Shown here: one piece after another, positions 9,904 to 18,564 of the stretch
How the letters are laid out: the number at the start of each line of letters is the position of its first letter
How positions within the stretch are numbered: position 1 is the stretch's first letter
From: Rhodohalobacter sp. 614A
GTDB lineage: Bacteria; Bacteroidota; Rhodothermia; Balneolales; Balneolaceae
Direction: 5' to 3'
Assembly: GCF_021462415.1 (NCBI RefSeq)
Contig: NZ_JAKEDS010000001.1
Coordinates: 344,273-408,272, forward strand
DNA length: 64,000 bases
Translations under genes and position numbers: made by a program
Notes under the pieces: model-generated
What the model saw: the letters and a program-made list of their open reading frames with translations, nothing else
The model's database searches: none
Told to the model about the DNA's origin: nothing

Positions 9904-10767
9904 TTAAGAAACATTCTTTTTTATTTTCCAGCGGATATCCCACGTAATACAACTATCGGGCTCTATATAGGTGGCTAATCCAGCCTTATGCGCATCGTCG
10001 AGCTTACTGGTCAGGCCTGCAATGGGCTCAAATGCGCACTCACATCTTCTATGACCTTCTTCATTTGGATATCCCCAGTTATCCCACCAGATACCAATGG
10101 ATGAAAAGTACTCTTGAGGAAAAGACATCTCTACGCACACGCCGTTTTTATACTTCCATTGCACTTTGTTGTCATCAGGTTGTACCAGGTAAAGCATTCT
10201 TGCGTGACCTTTTCCCACAGAAAACAGGAAATCTCTCAGATCTTCTGAACTTTTTAATTTTAACTCACCTTCGCTCTCATCAACAACAGACTTGAAACCG
10301 GGTAACTTTACATCGGCAATTTCTTCAATATTCAGCAAGGGGTGCATTACATGTTGAAAGGGAAGCCATTCATTACCATGATTATTGACTTCAAATGACC
10401 ATCTCAACTCGTTTTCACCAAAAAACAGCTCTCTTTTAAATGTAACCGGCAATGCCTGGCTTTTAACTGAAAAAGTCAGTTGACCGGTTTTTTGTTCAAC
10501 CTCCCACGGCAGCCAGCACAACTCTCCATGATCAGGAACTACCCACTCTTTACCGGGATATCCACACCTTTCTACCGAAGGAAAACAGTCGTCATACCCG
10601 TAAACAGGTCTCGTTTCAAATTTTCCAAAATCCTGGCTGGGAGGAGTAAACCGTGAAGGCTCGCGGGTTAAAAGATCAAATCTGTTAAAGCATAAACGCT
10701 TTATTCGTCCGCCGTCTTTTAAATCGTAGTCAACCAGCCAATCTCCAAAAATTTCTGATTTATTCAT
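9904..10767 (-). CDS. Aldose 1-epimerase/mutarotase-like protein
   Basis: The 287-residue cytosolic-looking protein has no signal peptide. Its all-beta pattern, the N-terminal region FDLLTREPSRFTPP, the acidic GYDDCFPSV, and HVMHPLLNI fit the galactose-mutarotase-like superfamily. These enzymes interconvert sugar anomers or bind sugar rings. The catalytic His/Glu pair cannot be placed confidently, so activity is unproven. It lies between the GH109-like genes and susC on the same strand, separated from the former by a strong terminator-like hairpin. Supplying the correct anomer of released galactose or GalNAc is the likely role. Confidence 0.6.
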   Translation of the reverse strand: MNKSEIFGDWLVDYDLKDGGRIKRLCFNRFDLLTREPSRFTPPSQDFGKFETRPVYGYDDCFPSVERCGYPGKEWVVPDHGELCWLPWEVEQKTGQLTFSVKSQALPVTFKRELFFGENELRWSFEVNNHGNEWLPFQHVMHPLLNIEEIADVKLPGFKSVVDESEGELKLKSSEDLRDFLFSVGKGHARMLYLVQPDDNKVQWKYKNGVCVEMSFPQEYFSSIGIWWDNWGYPNEEGHRRCECAFEPIAGLTSKLDDAHKAGLATYIEPDSCITWDIRWKIKKNVS

Positions 10768-10856
10768 TGGCTACACTGGTAATACTTTTAAGCAAAGCGA
10801 TTCAATAATCGGAATTCGTGAAAAGCAGGTAACTCCAACTATATTGATTAGAAAAG

Positions 10857-10892
10857 CCAATCAGTTTCAGCGCTATCACTGAAACTGATTGG
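10857..10892 (-). terminator. Perfect 14-bp stem hairpin, likely terminator of the GH109-like gene
   Basis: Arms CCAATCAGTTTCAG (10857-10870) and CTGAAACTGATTGG (10879-10892) pair perfectly around an 8-base loop. On the minus strand the stem is followed by CTTTTCTAATC. It lies 16 bases after the GH109-like stop codon, fitting a rho-independent terminator or RNA-stabilising hairpin before the mutarotase-like gene. Confidence 0.7.
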
Positions 10893-10908
10893 AAAAAGAT
10901 GATTCTAT

Positions 10909-12312
10909 TTATGAAAGAAAAGTTGTATTGCCGCCTCTTACTAACTCGATGTCCATATTTGGCTCGTTTGTTTTCCAGGCACCGCCCGTAAAGTCAGGGA
11001 AGTAAGCGGGCGTTGCTTCATTGGCAACGGACCATTCACTTAACATAACCACCGAACTCCAGGAAGCTGCGTCATATACATCCATATCCAAAGGAATTCC
11101 ATTCCTGAGGCAGTCAATCAGCCGCCATGTCATCAAGGCGTCCATTCCACCATGGCCACCCACTTTTTGGGCCAATTCTCCTACCCTTTTAATAATCTCA
11201 GGCTTGTATTTTTCCATCACTGCATCAAATTCCTCTTGCTCGAGCCATCCTTCGTGGCTTTTTGCAATGCGTGGTTCGGGATATTCTCGAGCCACACCTT
11301 CGGTACCACTCAGCAAATGAATTCGTGAGTAAACCCGTGGTGAAGAAACATCATGCTGTAACATGATAGTTCGTCCATTAAATGTTTTAATGATACTCGT
11401 ATTCATATTGCCGCGGAACTCATTATCCACAAAATCTTCAAAAAATGGATCCGACTCGGCTAACTCGCGGGTCTTTTTCTGCATCATAAAATCTCCGCTG
11501 GAAACAGAAACCATATACTTCATCTGGTCGCCATAGTTAATTCCCATGCTTTGCGCCACACTTCCCAATCCATGCATTGGATAGAGATTTCCGTTTCTTG
11601 CAGCATTTTCGCGGAAGCGCCACATATCATAATAGTTACCTCTGGTAAAATTATGCGTCATCAGTTGATGGATGTACGCTCCTTCTCCATGAATGAGTTC
11701 ACCAAAGTATCCTTCCCTTGCCATATTCAGAGTTATCATTTCAAACTCGCCATAGCAGGCATTTTCCATCATAAAACAATGTTTTTTGGTTCGCTCAGAT
11801 GTTTCTACGAGCGCCCAACACTGCTCCAGGCTTTGTGCGGCGGGAATTTCGGTAGCTGTGTGTTTGCCATTTTCCATAGCGTAGAGACAGATGGGGGCGT
11901 GTAAGTGCCATGGAGTGGCATTTACAACCAAATCAATATCATCCCTTTCACACAATTCCTTCCATGCATCTTTACCGTCTGTATATGTATCTACAGGTTC
12001 ATCGAAATCTTCAAGCATACGATTGATGGCTTCCGGATCAATATCACAAATGGCCTTAATTTCTACACCTTCAATTCTTTTTAGCCTTCTCACATGGCCG
12101 CTTCCCCTGCTTCCAACTCCTATAAAACCAACCCGAACCACATCAAGTGCAGGAGCAGCATAATTATGCATGTTGAATCTTTGCTGATGGCCTTCTTTTA
12201 AGAATTGAGTACCAGAATTGTTTTCTGATTTAGACCCGAGTGCCCCGATCCCGGTAAAACCAAGTGTGGCAAGTCCGCTTTTTTTTATGAAATCTCGACG
12301 ATTTAAACCCAT
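10909..12312 (-). CDS. Tat-exported Gfo/Idh/MocA protein of GH109 type (copy 1)
   Basis: The 467-residue protein begins with a true twin-arginine signal (NRRDFIKKSGLATLGFTGIG). The Rossmann motif GFIGVGSRGSGH lies at 62-73. The usual dehydrogenase EKP motif is replaced by EIPAA (155-159), as in GH109 NAD-dependent alpha-N-acetylgalactosaminidases. Other GH109-like segments are NACYGE (Tyr187) and GAYIHQL (His215), matching known substrate-contacting Tyr and His positions. GH109 enzymes bind NAD tightly and cleave alpha-GalNAc by a redox-elimination mechanism. It follows a paralogue at 12434-13771 by 121 bases. Family level is good; GalNAc specificity is inferred. Confidence 0.75.
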   Translation of the reverse strand: MGLNRRDFIKKSGLATLGFTGIGALGSKSENNSGTQFLKEGHQQRFNMHNYAAPALDVVRVGFIGVGSRGSGHVRRLKRIEGVEIKAICDIDPEAINRMLEDFDEPVDTYTDGKDAWKELCERDDIDLVVNATPWHLHAPICLYAMENGKHTATEIPAAQSLEQCWALVETSERTKKHCFMMENACYGEFEMITLNMAREGYFGELIHGEGAYIHQLMTHNFTRGNYYDMWRFRENAARNGNLYPMHGLGSVAQSMGINYGDQMKYMVSVSSGDFMMQKKTRELAESDPFFEDFVDNEFRGNMNTSIIKTFNGRTIMLQHDVSSPRVYSRIHLLSGTEGVAREYPEPRIAKSHEGWLEQEEFDAVMEKYKPEIIKRVGELAQKVGGHGGMDALMTWRLIDCLRNGIPLDMDVYDAASWSSVVMLSEWSVANEATPAYFPDFTGGAWKTNEPNMDIELVRGGNTTFLS

Positions 12313-12353
12313 TATCTTTAAATTTTAATGATGGTTAAAGTTGACAAATTTTA

Positions 12354-12383
12354 TACCGGATTTCTTTTTACTGAAACCCGGTA
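12354..12383 (-). other. Intercistronic hairpin between the two GH109-like genes
   Basis: Arms TACCGGATTTC (12354-12364) and GAAACCCGGTA (12373-12383) pair at 10 of 11 positions. The minus-strand downstream side lacks a clear U-tract, so attenuation or RNA processing is as likely as termination. Confidence 0.35.
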
Positions 12384-12433
12384 ATTTTTTCTGATCCATT
12401 CGAACAATTCTTCAGGATCCATTTCAGGAAAAA

Positions 12434-13771
12434 TTAATACCCTAACTCTTCAGGAAGGAAGATGGGTTTGTTGCTCATCCATTTTCCTCTGGTAAAATCA
12501 GGGAAATCGACCAGCTCGCCGCCTTTTGCAATCGACTCTTCAGACAAAGCCACGATGGCTGCACTTGCCACAGCTGAGTACACATCAATTGGCGGATTTA
12601 CTTTTTGCTTGATTGACTGTACAAATGCATTTCTGACAAACCAATCTTTACCGCCATGACCGGCTCCTTCAGCCTCGGCTTCATGTTTTTTCCAGACGGA
12701 TGAATCAAATTCATCCTGGTAAGGCTGGAAATCGTCCCATCGGTGTTCACGCGACCGTCCTTCTATATATATCCTGTCGGCTTCAACCTGCCATAAACCA
12801 TTGGTTCCCTGAACCCTGAAAGCCTTGTTGTTATCGCCCCGCGGGAGAGTTGTATCATTTATAACGAATACCGTTTCACCCCTTGCAGTGGTAATATTTA
12901 CAGTTACGATATCACCTTTTTTAAAGTCTGCATCTTTATAAGGATGGTTTTCATCACCATACTTATCAATGTATTTCTCCAAACCTACAGACTTGCTTGC
13001 AAACGCAGACAGTGTCATATACCTGTTGCCACGATAGATATCCAGCCAATGACCAATTGCACCTGTACCATGATCAGGATAGAGAAGGGCATTCTTATTC
13101 ATATTATGAAGTGTTCTCCAATCCGACGTATCATTTCTTTCCGGACCCGGGCCAAATCTGGCATTTTCCCGAAACAGAACACCATATAAATTATGCTGAT
13201 ATCCGCCCTGGCAGTGAACCAACTCCCCAAACATTCCTTCCCGAACCATATTCAGAACAGCCATAACATCCCGCTGGTAACAGGTGTTATGCAAAGGCAT
13301 CAGCGGAACTCCTGTTTCTTCATAGGTATTTACCAAATCCCAACACCCCTGAATAGAAATGGCGGAAGGAATTTCCACAGCCACATACTTGCCGGCTTTC
13401 ATTCCTGCAATGCTCTGCTCCACGTGATAATCCCACGGAGTGGCGATGACGATTCCATCCAGATCATCCCGTTCAACTAAATTCAGGTAGTCTTCAGGGC
13501 CATTTGTATAAAGTTCCGGCGCTGCTTTTCCGGCATCAGTCACGAATTTTTGAGCTCTTCGCGCATTTTCTTCATCAATATCACAGATAGCCGGGATTTC
13601 TACGTCTGGCCTAGTTGCAAATCCTCGTACATGCCCCCCTCCCCGAGAACCCGTTCCTATAAATCCAAGCCTTACTTTACGATCATCTGCTCCTTTTAAA
13701 ATACTGTAAGGCATTACTGAAAGCCCGACACCCGCCATTGCACTGGTCTGTAAAAACTGTTTCCTATTCAT
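12434..13771 (-). CDS. Exported Gfo/Idh/MocA protein of GH109 type (copy 2)
   Basis: The 445-residue paralogue of the neighbouring protein has a Tat-like signal with RK instead of RR (NRKQFLQTSAMAGVGLSVM). The dinucleotide-binding loop GFIGTGSRGGGH is at 36-47, EIPSA at 133-137, NTCY at 162-165 and GGYQHNL at 189-195 (His193). These are the GH109-type replacements of classical Gfo/Idh/MocA dehydrogenase motifs. It differs from copy 1 through most of the C-terminal half, so the pair has probably diverged in substrate. It is the first gene of the minus arm, facing agaS across a 537-base divergent region containing an 18-bp palindrome. Confidence 0.7.
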   Translation of the reverse strand: MNRKQFLQTSAMAGVGLSVMPYSILKGADDRKVRLGFIGTGSRGGGHVRGFATRPDVEIPAICDIDEENARRAQKFVTDAGKAAPELYTNGPEDYLNLVERDDLDGIVIATPWDYHVEQSIAGMKAGKYVAVEIPSAISIQGCWDLVNTYEETGVPLMPLHNTCYQRDVMAVLNMVREGMFGELVHCQGGYQHNLYGVLFRENARFGPGPERNDTSDWRTLHNMNKNALLYPDHGTGAIGHWLDIYRGNRYMTLSAFASKSVGLEKYIDKYGDENHPYKDADFKKGDIVTVNITTARGETVFVINDTTLPRGDNNKAFRVQGTNGLWQVEADRIYIEGRSREHRWDDFQPYQDEFDSSVWKKHEAEAEGAGHGGKDWFVRNAFVQSIKQKVNPPIDVYSAVASAAIVALSEESIAKGGELVDFPDFTRGKWMSNKPIFLPEELGY

Positions 13772-13803
13772 GTGTATCCATATGATTTGTGAAAATAAAA
13801 ATT

Positions 13804-13821
13804 ACATCTATATATAGATGT
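13804..13821. promoter_or_regulatory. 18-bp perfect palindrome, candidate operator
   Basis: ACATCTATATATAGATGT is a perfect inverted repeat located 33 bases before the GH109-like start codon (13771). A dyad of this length next to a divergent promoter pair suits a dimeric regulator site. The obvious candidate is the DeoR-type protein of this locus, but no experimental link can be drawn from sequence. Confidence 0.45.
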
Positions 13822-13865
13822 GAGGCAAAAACTACCACCTGCTGGGAGAATTTCATTATTAAAAA

Positions 13866-13873
13866 CAAATATA
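13866..13873 (-). promoter_or_regulatory. Possible Bacteroidota -7 box for the GH109-like genes
   Basis: On the minus strand this reads TATATTTG, an exact TAnnTTTG match, 94 bases before the start codon and upstream of the 18-bp palindrome. No TTTG -33 element is found at the expected spacing, so it may be chance in AT-rich DNA. Confidence 0.25.
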
Positions 13874-14308
13874 ACAAAAGAATAATAAGTTGAATTAGTA
13901 AAAAATAGTAAATAAAGAAAGTTTTAAAAATTATTTTTAATTGGCATTCATCGTTTTTTTGGTTTTTATTTAAAGAAACAAAACAGCCGTGTATTTCACT
14001 CAAAAAACAAATAAACTGCTATAAGTCTCTTTCTATCAACAGCCAAGTAGAATCAGACGGCTTAATTTCTTAATTACTAATTGAGATATTGAAAAGGAAA
14101 AAGAAAAAAAGACCTTTTAAAAACCACTATTTCAAAGTTTTTATAATTGTAATTTTTTTTATTCTTATTATTTAATTGTTTTTATATTTCATTTAGTGTT
14201 TTTTAGATTACAAAAAATTTCAAATTATACTAATAAACCATTAAGTGGGCTTTCAAAATATCTAATGATATACGTTGTGTCCCTCTTTCTACCAATTATT
14301 TACTTAGC

Positions 14309-15454
14309 ATGGATTTAGAAAAAATCAATACAACCGTTCATACAAGAAAGGAAATTGAGGGTCAGCCTGATCTTTGGGTTGAGACCATCAATTCATTAAA
14401 AGATGATCACCGGATACGGGAATTCCTGACATCACTTTTTAAAAAGGAATCGCTGGATATCGTTCTTACAGGTGCCGGTAGTTCCGCTTTTATTGGTGAA
14501 ACGGTAGAATCATCTTTTCATCTGGGTTCAAACATTCATGCCAGGGCTATATCTACCACCACTCTTGTTACACATTTTGAGGATAATATTAATAAGGACA
14601 AACCTCTTCTTCTTATTTCTTTTGCAAGATCTGGTAATAGTCCGGAAAGTAACGCCGTTGTTAATATTGCAGAAAAACTTTGCAAGGATGTACATCATAT
14701 AGCCATTACATGTAATAAAAATGGTCTTCTTGCTGAAAGAATTGATGAACTGGAAAACGGACTCGCCATCGTGCTGCCTCCTCTGTCGGAAGACCAGGGA
14801 TTGGCTATGACTGGCAGTTTTACCTCTATGGTATTATCAGCTTTAATTATAGCAGCTGATCAGGGCGATAAGGAAAAACAAGTATCCGTTATTAATGACA
14901 TTGCAGCAGCGGCCAAGAAAACAATAGAAGAATGTACGCCCGGCCTGGAAGAACTCTCTTTCAGACCTTTCGACCGAATTGTCTTTTTAGGGTCCGGCCC
15001 TCTATTGGGAATTGCTAGAGAATCTCATCTCAAAGTACAAGAACTCTCCGATGGCAGTATTTGCGGAAAGTTCGATTCTTTCCTGGGATTTCGTCACGGT
15101 CCTAAAGCCGTTGTAAATGAAGAAACAGTTATTGTGTTTCTCTTTTCCACGGATGAAAAAGTTTTCAAATATGAAAAGGACCTGGCTGAACAAATTCTTC
15201 AGGACGATATTGCCATGCATTGCATCGGTGTATTTTGTGATGAAGAACAGGCTAAAGGGTTGGAAATGGATCAAAAAATCATTTTCCCTCTTAGCGACCA
15301 GGCGAAGAAATCTGCTTTTAATACGGTTTTATATGTAGTTCCGGCGCAAATTCTTGGTTTTTATAAGTCACTTGATTTAGGACTTAATCCAGATTCTCCT
15401 TCTAAAAACAATGTTATTTCACGCGTAGTACGCGGTGTTAAAATTTACGATTAG
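14309..15454 (+). CDS. agaS: SIS-domain AgaS-type amino-sugar-phosphate isomerase/deaminase
   Basis: The 381-residue protein has two sugar-isomerase (SIS) domains. IVLTGAGSSAFIGE and FARSGNSPES mark the first phosphosugar site. GSGPLLGIARESHLKVQEL and GFRHGPKAVV mark the second and are typical of AgaS/tagatose-6-phosphate ketose-aldose isomerases. AgaS converts galactosamine-6-phosphate to tagatose-6-phosphate with loss of ammonia in GalNAc catabolism. It is the first gene of a seven-gene plus-strand operon whose next three genes finish the tagatose pathway. There is no signal peptide, so it acts in the cytoplasm. The start ATG follows a long AT-rich leader without a Shine-Dalgarno sequence. 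Confidence 0.9.
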   Translation: MDLEKINTTVHTRKEIEGQPDLWVETINSLKDDHRIREFLTSLFKKESLDIVLTGAGSSAFIGETVESSFHLGSNIHARAISTTTLVTHFEDNINKDKPLLLISFARSGNSPESNAVVNIAEKLCKDVHHIAITCNKNGLLAERIDELENGLAIVLPPLSEDQGLAMTGSFTSMVLSALIIAADQGDKEKQVSVINDIAAAAKKTIEECTPGLEELSFRPFDRIVFLGSGPLLGIARESHLKVQELSDGSICGKFDSFLGFRHGPKAVVNEETVIVFLFSTDEKVFKYEKDLAEQILQDDIAMHCIGVFCDEEQAKGLEMDQKIIFPLSDQAKKSAFNTVLYVVPAQILGFYKSLDLGLNPDSPSKNNVISRVVRGVKIYD

Positions 15455-15485
15455 CAAAAATTGTCATATTTAAAAAACTATCAGT

Positions 15486-16703
15486 ATGCAACTTCCTGCT
15501 TTAAAGAAGATTATTACCTATTTCGTTAATGAAGAACAAATAAACAAAACTCTCCTTGCAGTTTGCCCAAACTCCGAATCCGTAACACGGGCGGCGCTTT
15601 TGGCAGCAAAGGAAGCAAATGCTCCGATGCTCTTCGCTGCAACACTCAACCAGGTTGATCGCGATGGAGGGTATACCGGATGGACGCCTTCTGAACTAAC
15701 TGATTTTATCTCCAGGGAAACAGATCGAATTGGCCTTGAATCGCCGGTTTATACATGCCTGGATCATGGCGGTCCATGGCTGAAGGATAAACACACCTCA
15801 GAAAAGCTCAGCTTCGAAGAAACAATGGCTGAAGTAAAAATCACCCTCGAAGCATGTATCGATGCAGGGTATGAACTTCTCCATATCGATCCCACTGTGG
15901 ATATTCGATTAGGCAACGACGATCCGATTCCTATAGATCTTGTTGTGGAACGCACATTGGATATGATTGAACACGCTGAGACTTATCGAAAGAATAACAA
16001 TCTGCCTCCCATTAGTTATGAAGTTGGAACCGAAGAGGTTCACGGCGGACTCGCAAATATGGAAAGTTTTGACCAATTCCTGACCAGTCTCGATGAAGGA
16101 TTGAAAGAAAAAGGCCTTGAAGATGCATGGCCATGCTTTGTAGTTGGAAAAGTGGGAACCGACCTCCACACAAGCCTGTTTGATCCTGAAGTGGCTAAGA
16201 ATTTAACATCAAAAGTAAAACCCTACGGCGCTCTGATAAAAGGCCACTATTCGGATTATGTAGACAATCCCGAAGATTATCCATTAAGTGGAATGGGTGG
16301 CGCGAATGTAGGCCCTGAGTATACAGAAGAAGAGTTTATCGCTCTTATGGAGCTCGTAAAGCTGGAACAAAAAATCGGGAAGGATTCCGGTTTGACAGAT
16401 GCTTTGAAAAATGCCGTTATAGACAGTAACCGATGGCAAAAATGGCTTTCTAAAGAGGAAAAAGGAAAAGACTTCGAAGATCTTTCCGATAAACGCCAAC
16501 TTTGGTTGATGCGAACCTGTAGCCGATATATTTGGACATCAGAAAATGTTCAGGAAAGCCGAAAGAAATTATATGCAAACCTGGAAGGTGTTCGGGATGC
16601 AGATGCCTTTGTTATTTGGCATCTTAAGAAATCCATCATGAAATATTATCACAATTTTAATTTGATTAATTTCTCATCCGATCATCCAGAGTTAGTGCAG
16701 TAG
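15486..16703 (+). CDS. gatZ: Tagatose-bisphosphate aldolase subunit GatZ/KbaZ
   Basis: The 405-residue protein matches the GatZ/KbaZ family, which stabilises and activates the class II aldolase subunit GatY/KbaY without itself carrying the full active site. Recognisable segments include RDGGYTGWTPSELTDF, YTCLDHGGPWLKD, LLHIDPTVD, SYEVGTEEVHGG and KGHYSDYVDNPEDYPLSGMGGANVG (each in part). The length is normal for the family. It lies 31 bases after agaS and 27 bases before the kinase, with the catalytic subunit gatY two genes on, giving a complete two-subunit aldolase in one operon. Confidence 0.92.
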   Translation: MQLPALKKIITYFVNEEQINKTLLAVCPNSESVTRAALLAAKEANAPMLFAATLNQVDRDGGYTGWTPSELTDFISRETDRIGLESPVYTCLDHGGPWLKDKHTSEKLSFEETMAEVKITLEACIDAGYELLHIDPTVDIRLGNDDPIPIDLVVERTLDMIEHAETYRKNNNLPPISYEVGTEEVHGGLANMESFDQFLTSLDEGLKEKGLEDAWPCFVVGKVGTDLHTSLFDPEVAKNLTSKVKPYGALIKGHYSDYVDNPEDYPLSGMGGANVGPEYTEEEFIALMELVKLEQKIGKDSGLTDALKNAVIDSNRWQKWLSKEEKGKDFEDLSDKRQLWLMRTCSRYIWTSENVQESRKKLYANLEGVRDADAFVIWHLKKSIMKYYHNFNLINFSSDHPELVQ

Positions 16704-16730
16704 ATTAATCGTTTCAAAAAATACTTGTTT

Positions 16731-17684
16731 ATGTCTGAAGGAAAAACAAACGACATAATGGTCATCGGAGAATTGAACGTTGACCTGATTTTCAACCAGT
16801 TGAATAAAGCCCCTGAATTTGGTAAAGAACAGCGGGCGGACCAAATGACTCTCACACTGGGCAGTTCTTCTGCTATTTTTGCTTCTAACTGTTCCAGTCT
16901 TGGCTCAAACGTAGCCTTTTGCGGAAAAGTAGGCGGAGATAGCTTTGGCGATTTTGTGATGAAATCCCTTAATCAAAAAAATGTCAACGCAGATAATGTC
17001 TTTACTGAGCAAGATTTGAAAACCGGAGCAACGGTTATTTTCAACCACGAGGGTGACCGAATGATGGTTACCCACCCCGGTGCAATGGAACATATGACGG
17101 TGGATGAAATTCCGGATGAGCTTTTTAAAAAGAGCCGTCATCTGCATACATCAGCCATTTTCTTCCAACCGGGTATCAAAAAAGACCTGGTGAAAATGTT
17201 TTCAAAAGCCAAGGAGTTTGGGTTAACCACCTCTATGGATACCCAATGGGATCCCGAAGAAAAATGGGAAATCGACATTGAAAAAATCCTTCCTGTTCTC
17301 GATTTCTTCCTTCCGAATGAGGATGAATTAGTTGCCCTCACCGGAAGTTCGAATCTGGATGAAGCCCTGGAAAAAATAGACGGCTTTGATACATGTGTAA
17401 TCGTGAAGCGCGGTACCAAAGGTGCCTTAATGCAAAAAAATGGCGAGAAGACAAGTATTAATGCGTACCAGGTAGATGATTTTGTGGATGCAATTGGTGC
17501 CGGCGATAGCTTTGATGCCGGGTTTATCTCATCATTTCTGAAAGGCAAAAGCCTGGATGAATCGCTGAAGATGGGAAATCTTACGGCAGCGGTTTCTACA
17601 ACGGCTGCGGGAGGAACAACCGCTATAAAAAGTTTTGACAAAGTAATTGAGAAAGGGAAATCACTTGAACTCTCTTCATCATGA
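16731..17684 (+). CDS. PfkB-family sugar kinase, probable tagatose-6-phosphate kinase
   Basis: The 317-residue ribokinase/PfkB-fold protein opens with VIGELNVDLIFNQL and has the C-terminal ATP-site signature DAIGAGDSFDAGF, whose GAGD aspartate is the catalytic base. I chose the ATG at 16731 over a TTG six bases earlier. Between gatZ and gatY, phosphorylation of tagatose-6-phosphate to tagatose-1,6-bisphosphate is the expected job. PfkB kinases also phosphorylate fructose-1-phosphate or amino sugars, so the position rather than the sequence gives the substrate. Its stop overlaps the next start by four bases (ATGA), implying translational coupling. Confidence 0.85.
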   Translation: MSEGKTNDIMVIGELNVDLIFNQLNKAPEFGKEQRADQMTLTLGSSSAIFASNCSSLGSNVAFCGKVGGDSFGDFVMKSLNQKNVNADNVFTEQDLKTGATVIFNHEGDRMMVTHPGAMEHMTVDEIPDELFKKSRHLHTSAIFFQPGIKKDLVKMFSKAKEFGLTTSMDTQWDPEEKWEIDIEKILPVLDFFLPNEDELVALTGSSNLDEALEKIDGFDTCVIVKRGTKGALMQKNGEKTSINAYQVDDFVDAIGAGDSFDAGFISSFLKGKSLDESLKMGNLTAAVSTTAAGGTTAIKSFDKVIEKGKSLELSSS

Positions 17685-18511
17685 CACTGCAAGAAAAATT
17701 CAATGAGCTTGAGCAGAAAAATTCTGCATTGCTGGCTACAAATTTCTACAATTTTGAAACAGTAACAGGCATTTTACAAGCTGTAAAAACCTTGGGGATG
17801 CCGATTATACTGCAAGCCAGCCCAAGCACCATTGACTATCTTGGAGTGAATATGACCGTAGCTTTGGCGCGGTCATCTTTAGAAAAGCATGAAGTAGAAG
17901 GTTGGTTACACCTGGATCACGCTCATTCTTTTTCCCTGATTCAGCAATGTCTGGATGCCGGATTTGACTCTGTGATGATTGATGCCAGCGAAAAATCCTT
18001 TGAAGAAAATGTTGAAATCACTTCAAAAGTAACAGAGCTTGCCAAAAATTACGGCGCAAATGTTGAAGCCGAATTGGGGTACGTTGCCAAACTGGGCCAA
18101 GCTCAGCAAAAAGAAGACGGCTTCACCAAACCGGAAGAAGCCAAAAAATTTGAAGAACAGACTGGAATCAACGCTCTTGCCGTAGCTATTGGCTCAGCTC
18201 ACGGTTTTTATACATCTGAGCCAAAGCTGGACTTAGACAGGCTTCAGGAAATTGATAATGTAACGGAATGTGCACTTGTATTGCACGGCGGATCGGGGAT
18301 CCCCAAAAATCAAGTTCAGGAAGGCATTCGGAGAGGAATACGCAAGATCAATGTGGCTACTGAAATCAAAGATATTTTTATGAGTACGCTACAAGCCGAT
18401 CTCAGAGATAATGATGAGATTGATCTTCGAAAAGTGTTTCCGCCAGCTATTCATAAAGTAGACGAACTGGTTCAGTCTAAATTGATGATTATTAAAAGTT
18501 TACATAATTAA
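17681..18511 (+). CDS. gatY: Class II tagatose/fructose-bisphosphate aldolase, GatY/KbaY type
   Basis: The 276-residue zinc aldolase has the catalytic and metal-ligand region LHLDHAHSF, then DAGFDSVMIDASEKSFEEN, VEAELGYVAKLGQ, AIGSAHGFY and LHGGSGIPKNQV, in the canonical order of the class II family. Length is normal. It cleaves tagatose-1,6-bisphosphate to dihydroxyacetone phosphate and glyceraldehyde-3-phosphate. Fructose-bisphosphate is the alternative, but the gatZ partner in the operon argues for tagatose. Its ATG overlaps the kinase stop codon. Confidence 0.92.
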   Translation: MTLQEKFNELEQKNSALLATNFYNFETVTGILQAVKTLGMPIILQASPSTIDYLGVNMTVALARSSLEKHEVEGWLHLDHAHSFSLIQQCLDAGFDSVMIDASEKSFEENVEITSKVTELAKNYGANVEAELGYVAKLGQAQQKEDGFTKPEEAKKFEEQTGINALAVAIGSAHGFYTSEPKLDLDRLQEIDNVTECALVLHGGSGIPKNQVQEGIRRGIRKINVATEIKDIFMSTLQADLRDNDEIDLRKVFPPAIHKVDELVQSKLMIIKSLHN

Positions 18512-18564
18512 GCAGTAAGAATAATCTTACAAATTACATATTAACAACCAATAACCGGGATTCT

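Larger units (their letters stand above)
13772..14308. promoter_or_regulatory. Divergent promoter region between GH109-like gene and agaS operon
   Basis: The 537 bases are strongly AT-rich, with no convincing gene; a 79-codon minus-strand frame is low-complexity and hydrophobic by composition only. It must contain promoters for both arms of the glycan locus, so it is the natural control point for the DeoR-type regulator encoded at 24010-24774. Confidence 0.6.

Noticed and set aside
13764-14003. 79-codon minus-strand open frame before the GH109-like gene
   Set aside because: Composition is that of AT-rich non-coding DNA (runs of Ile, Leu, Phe), it overlaps the GH109-like start, and no motif or conserved pattern is visible.
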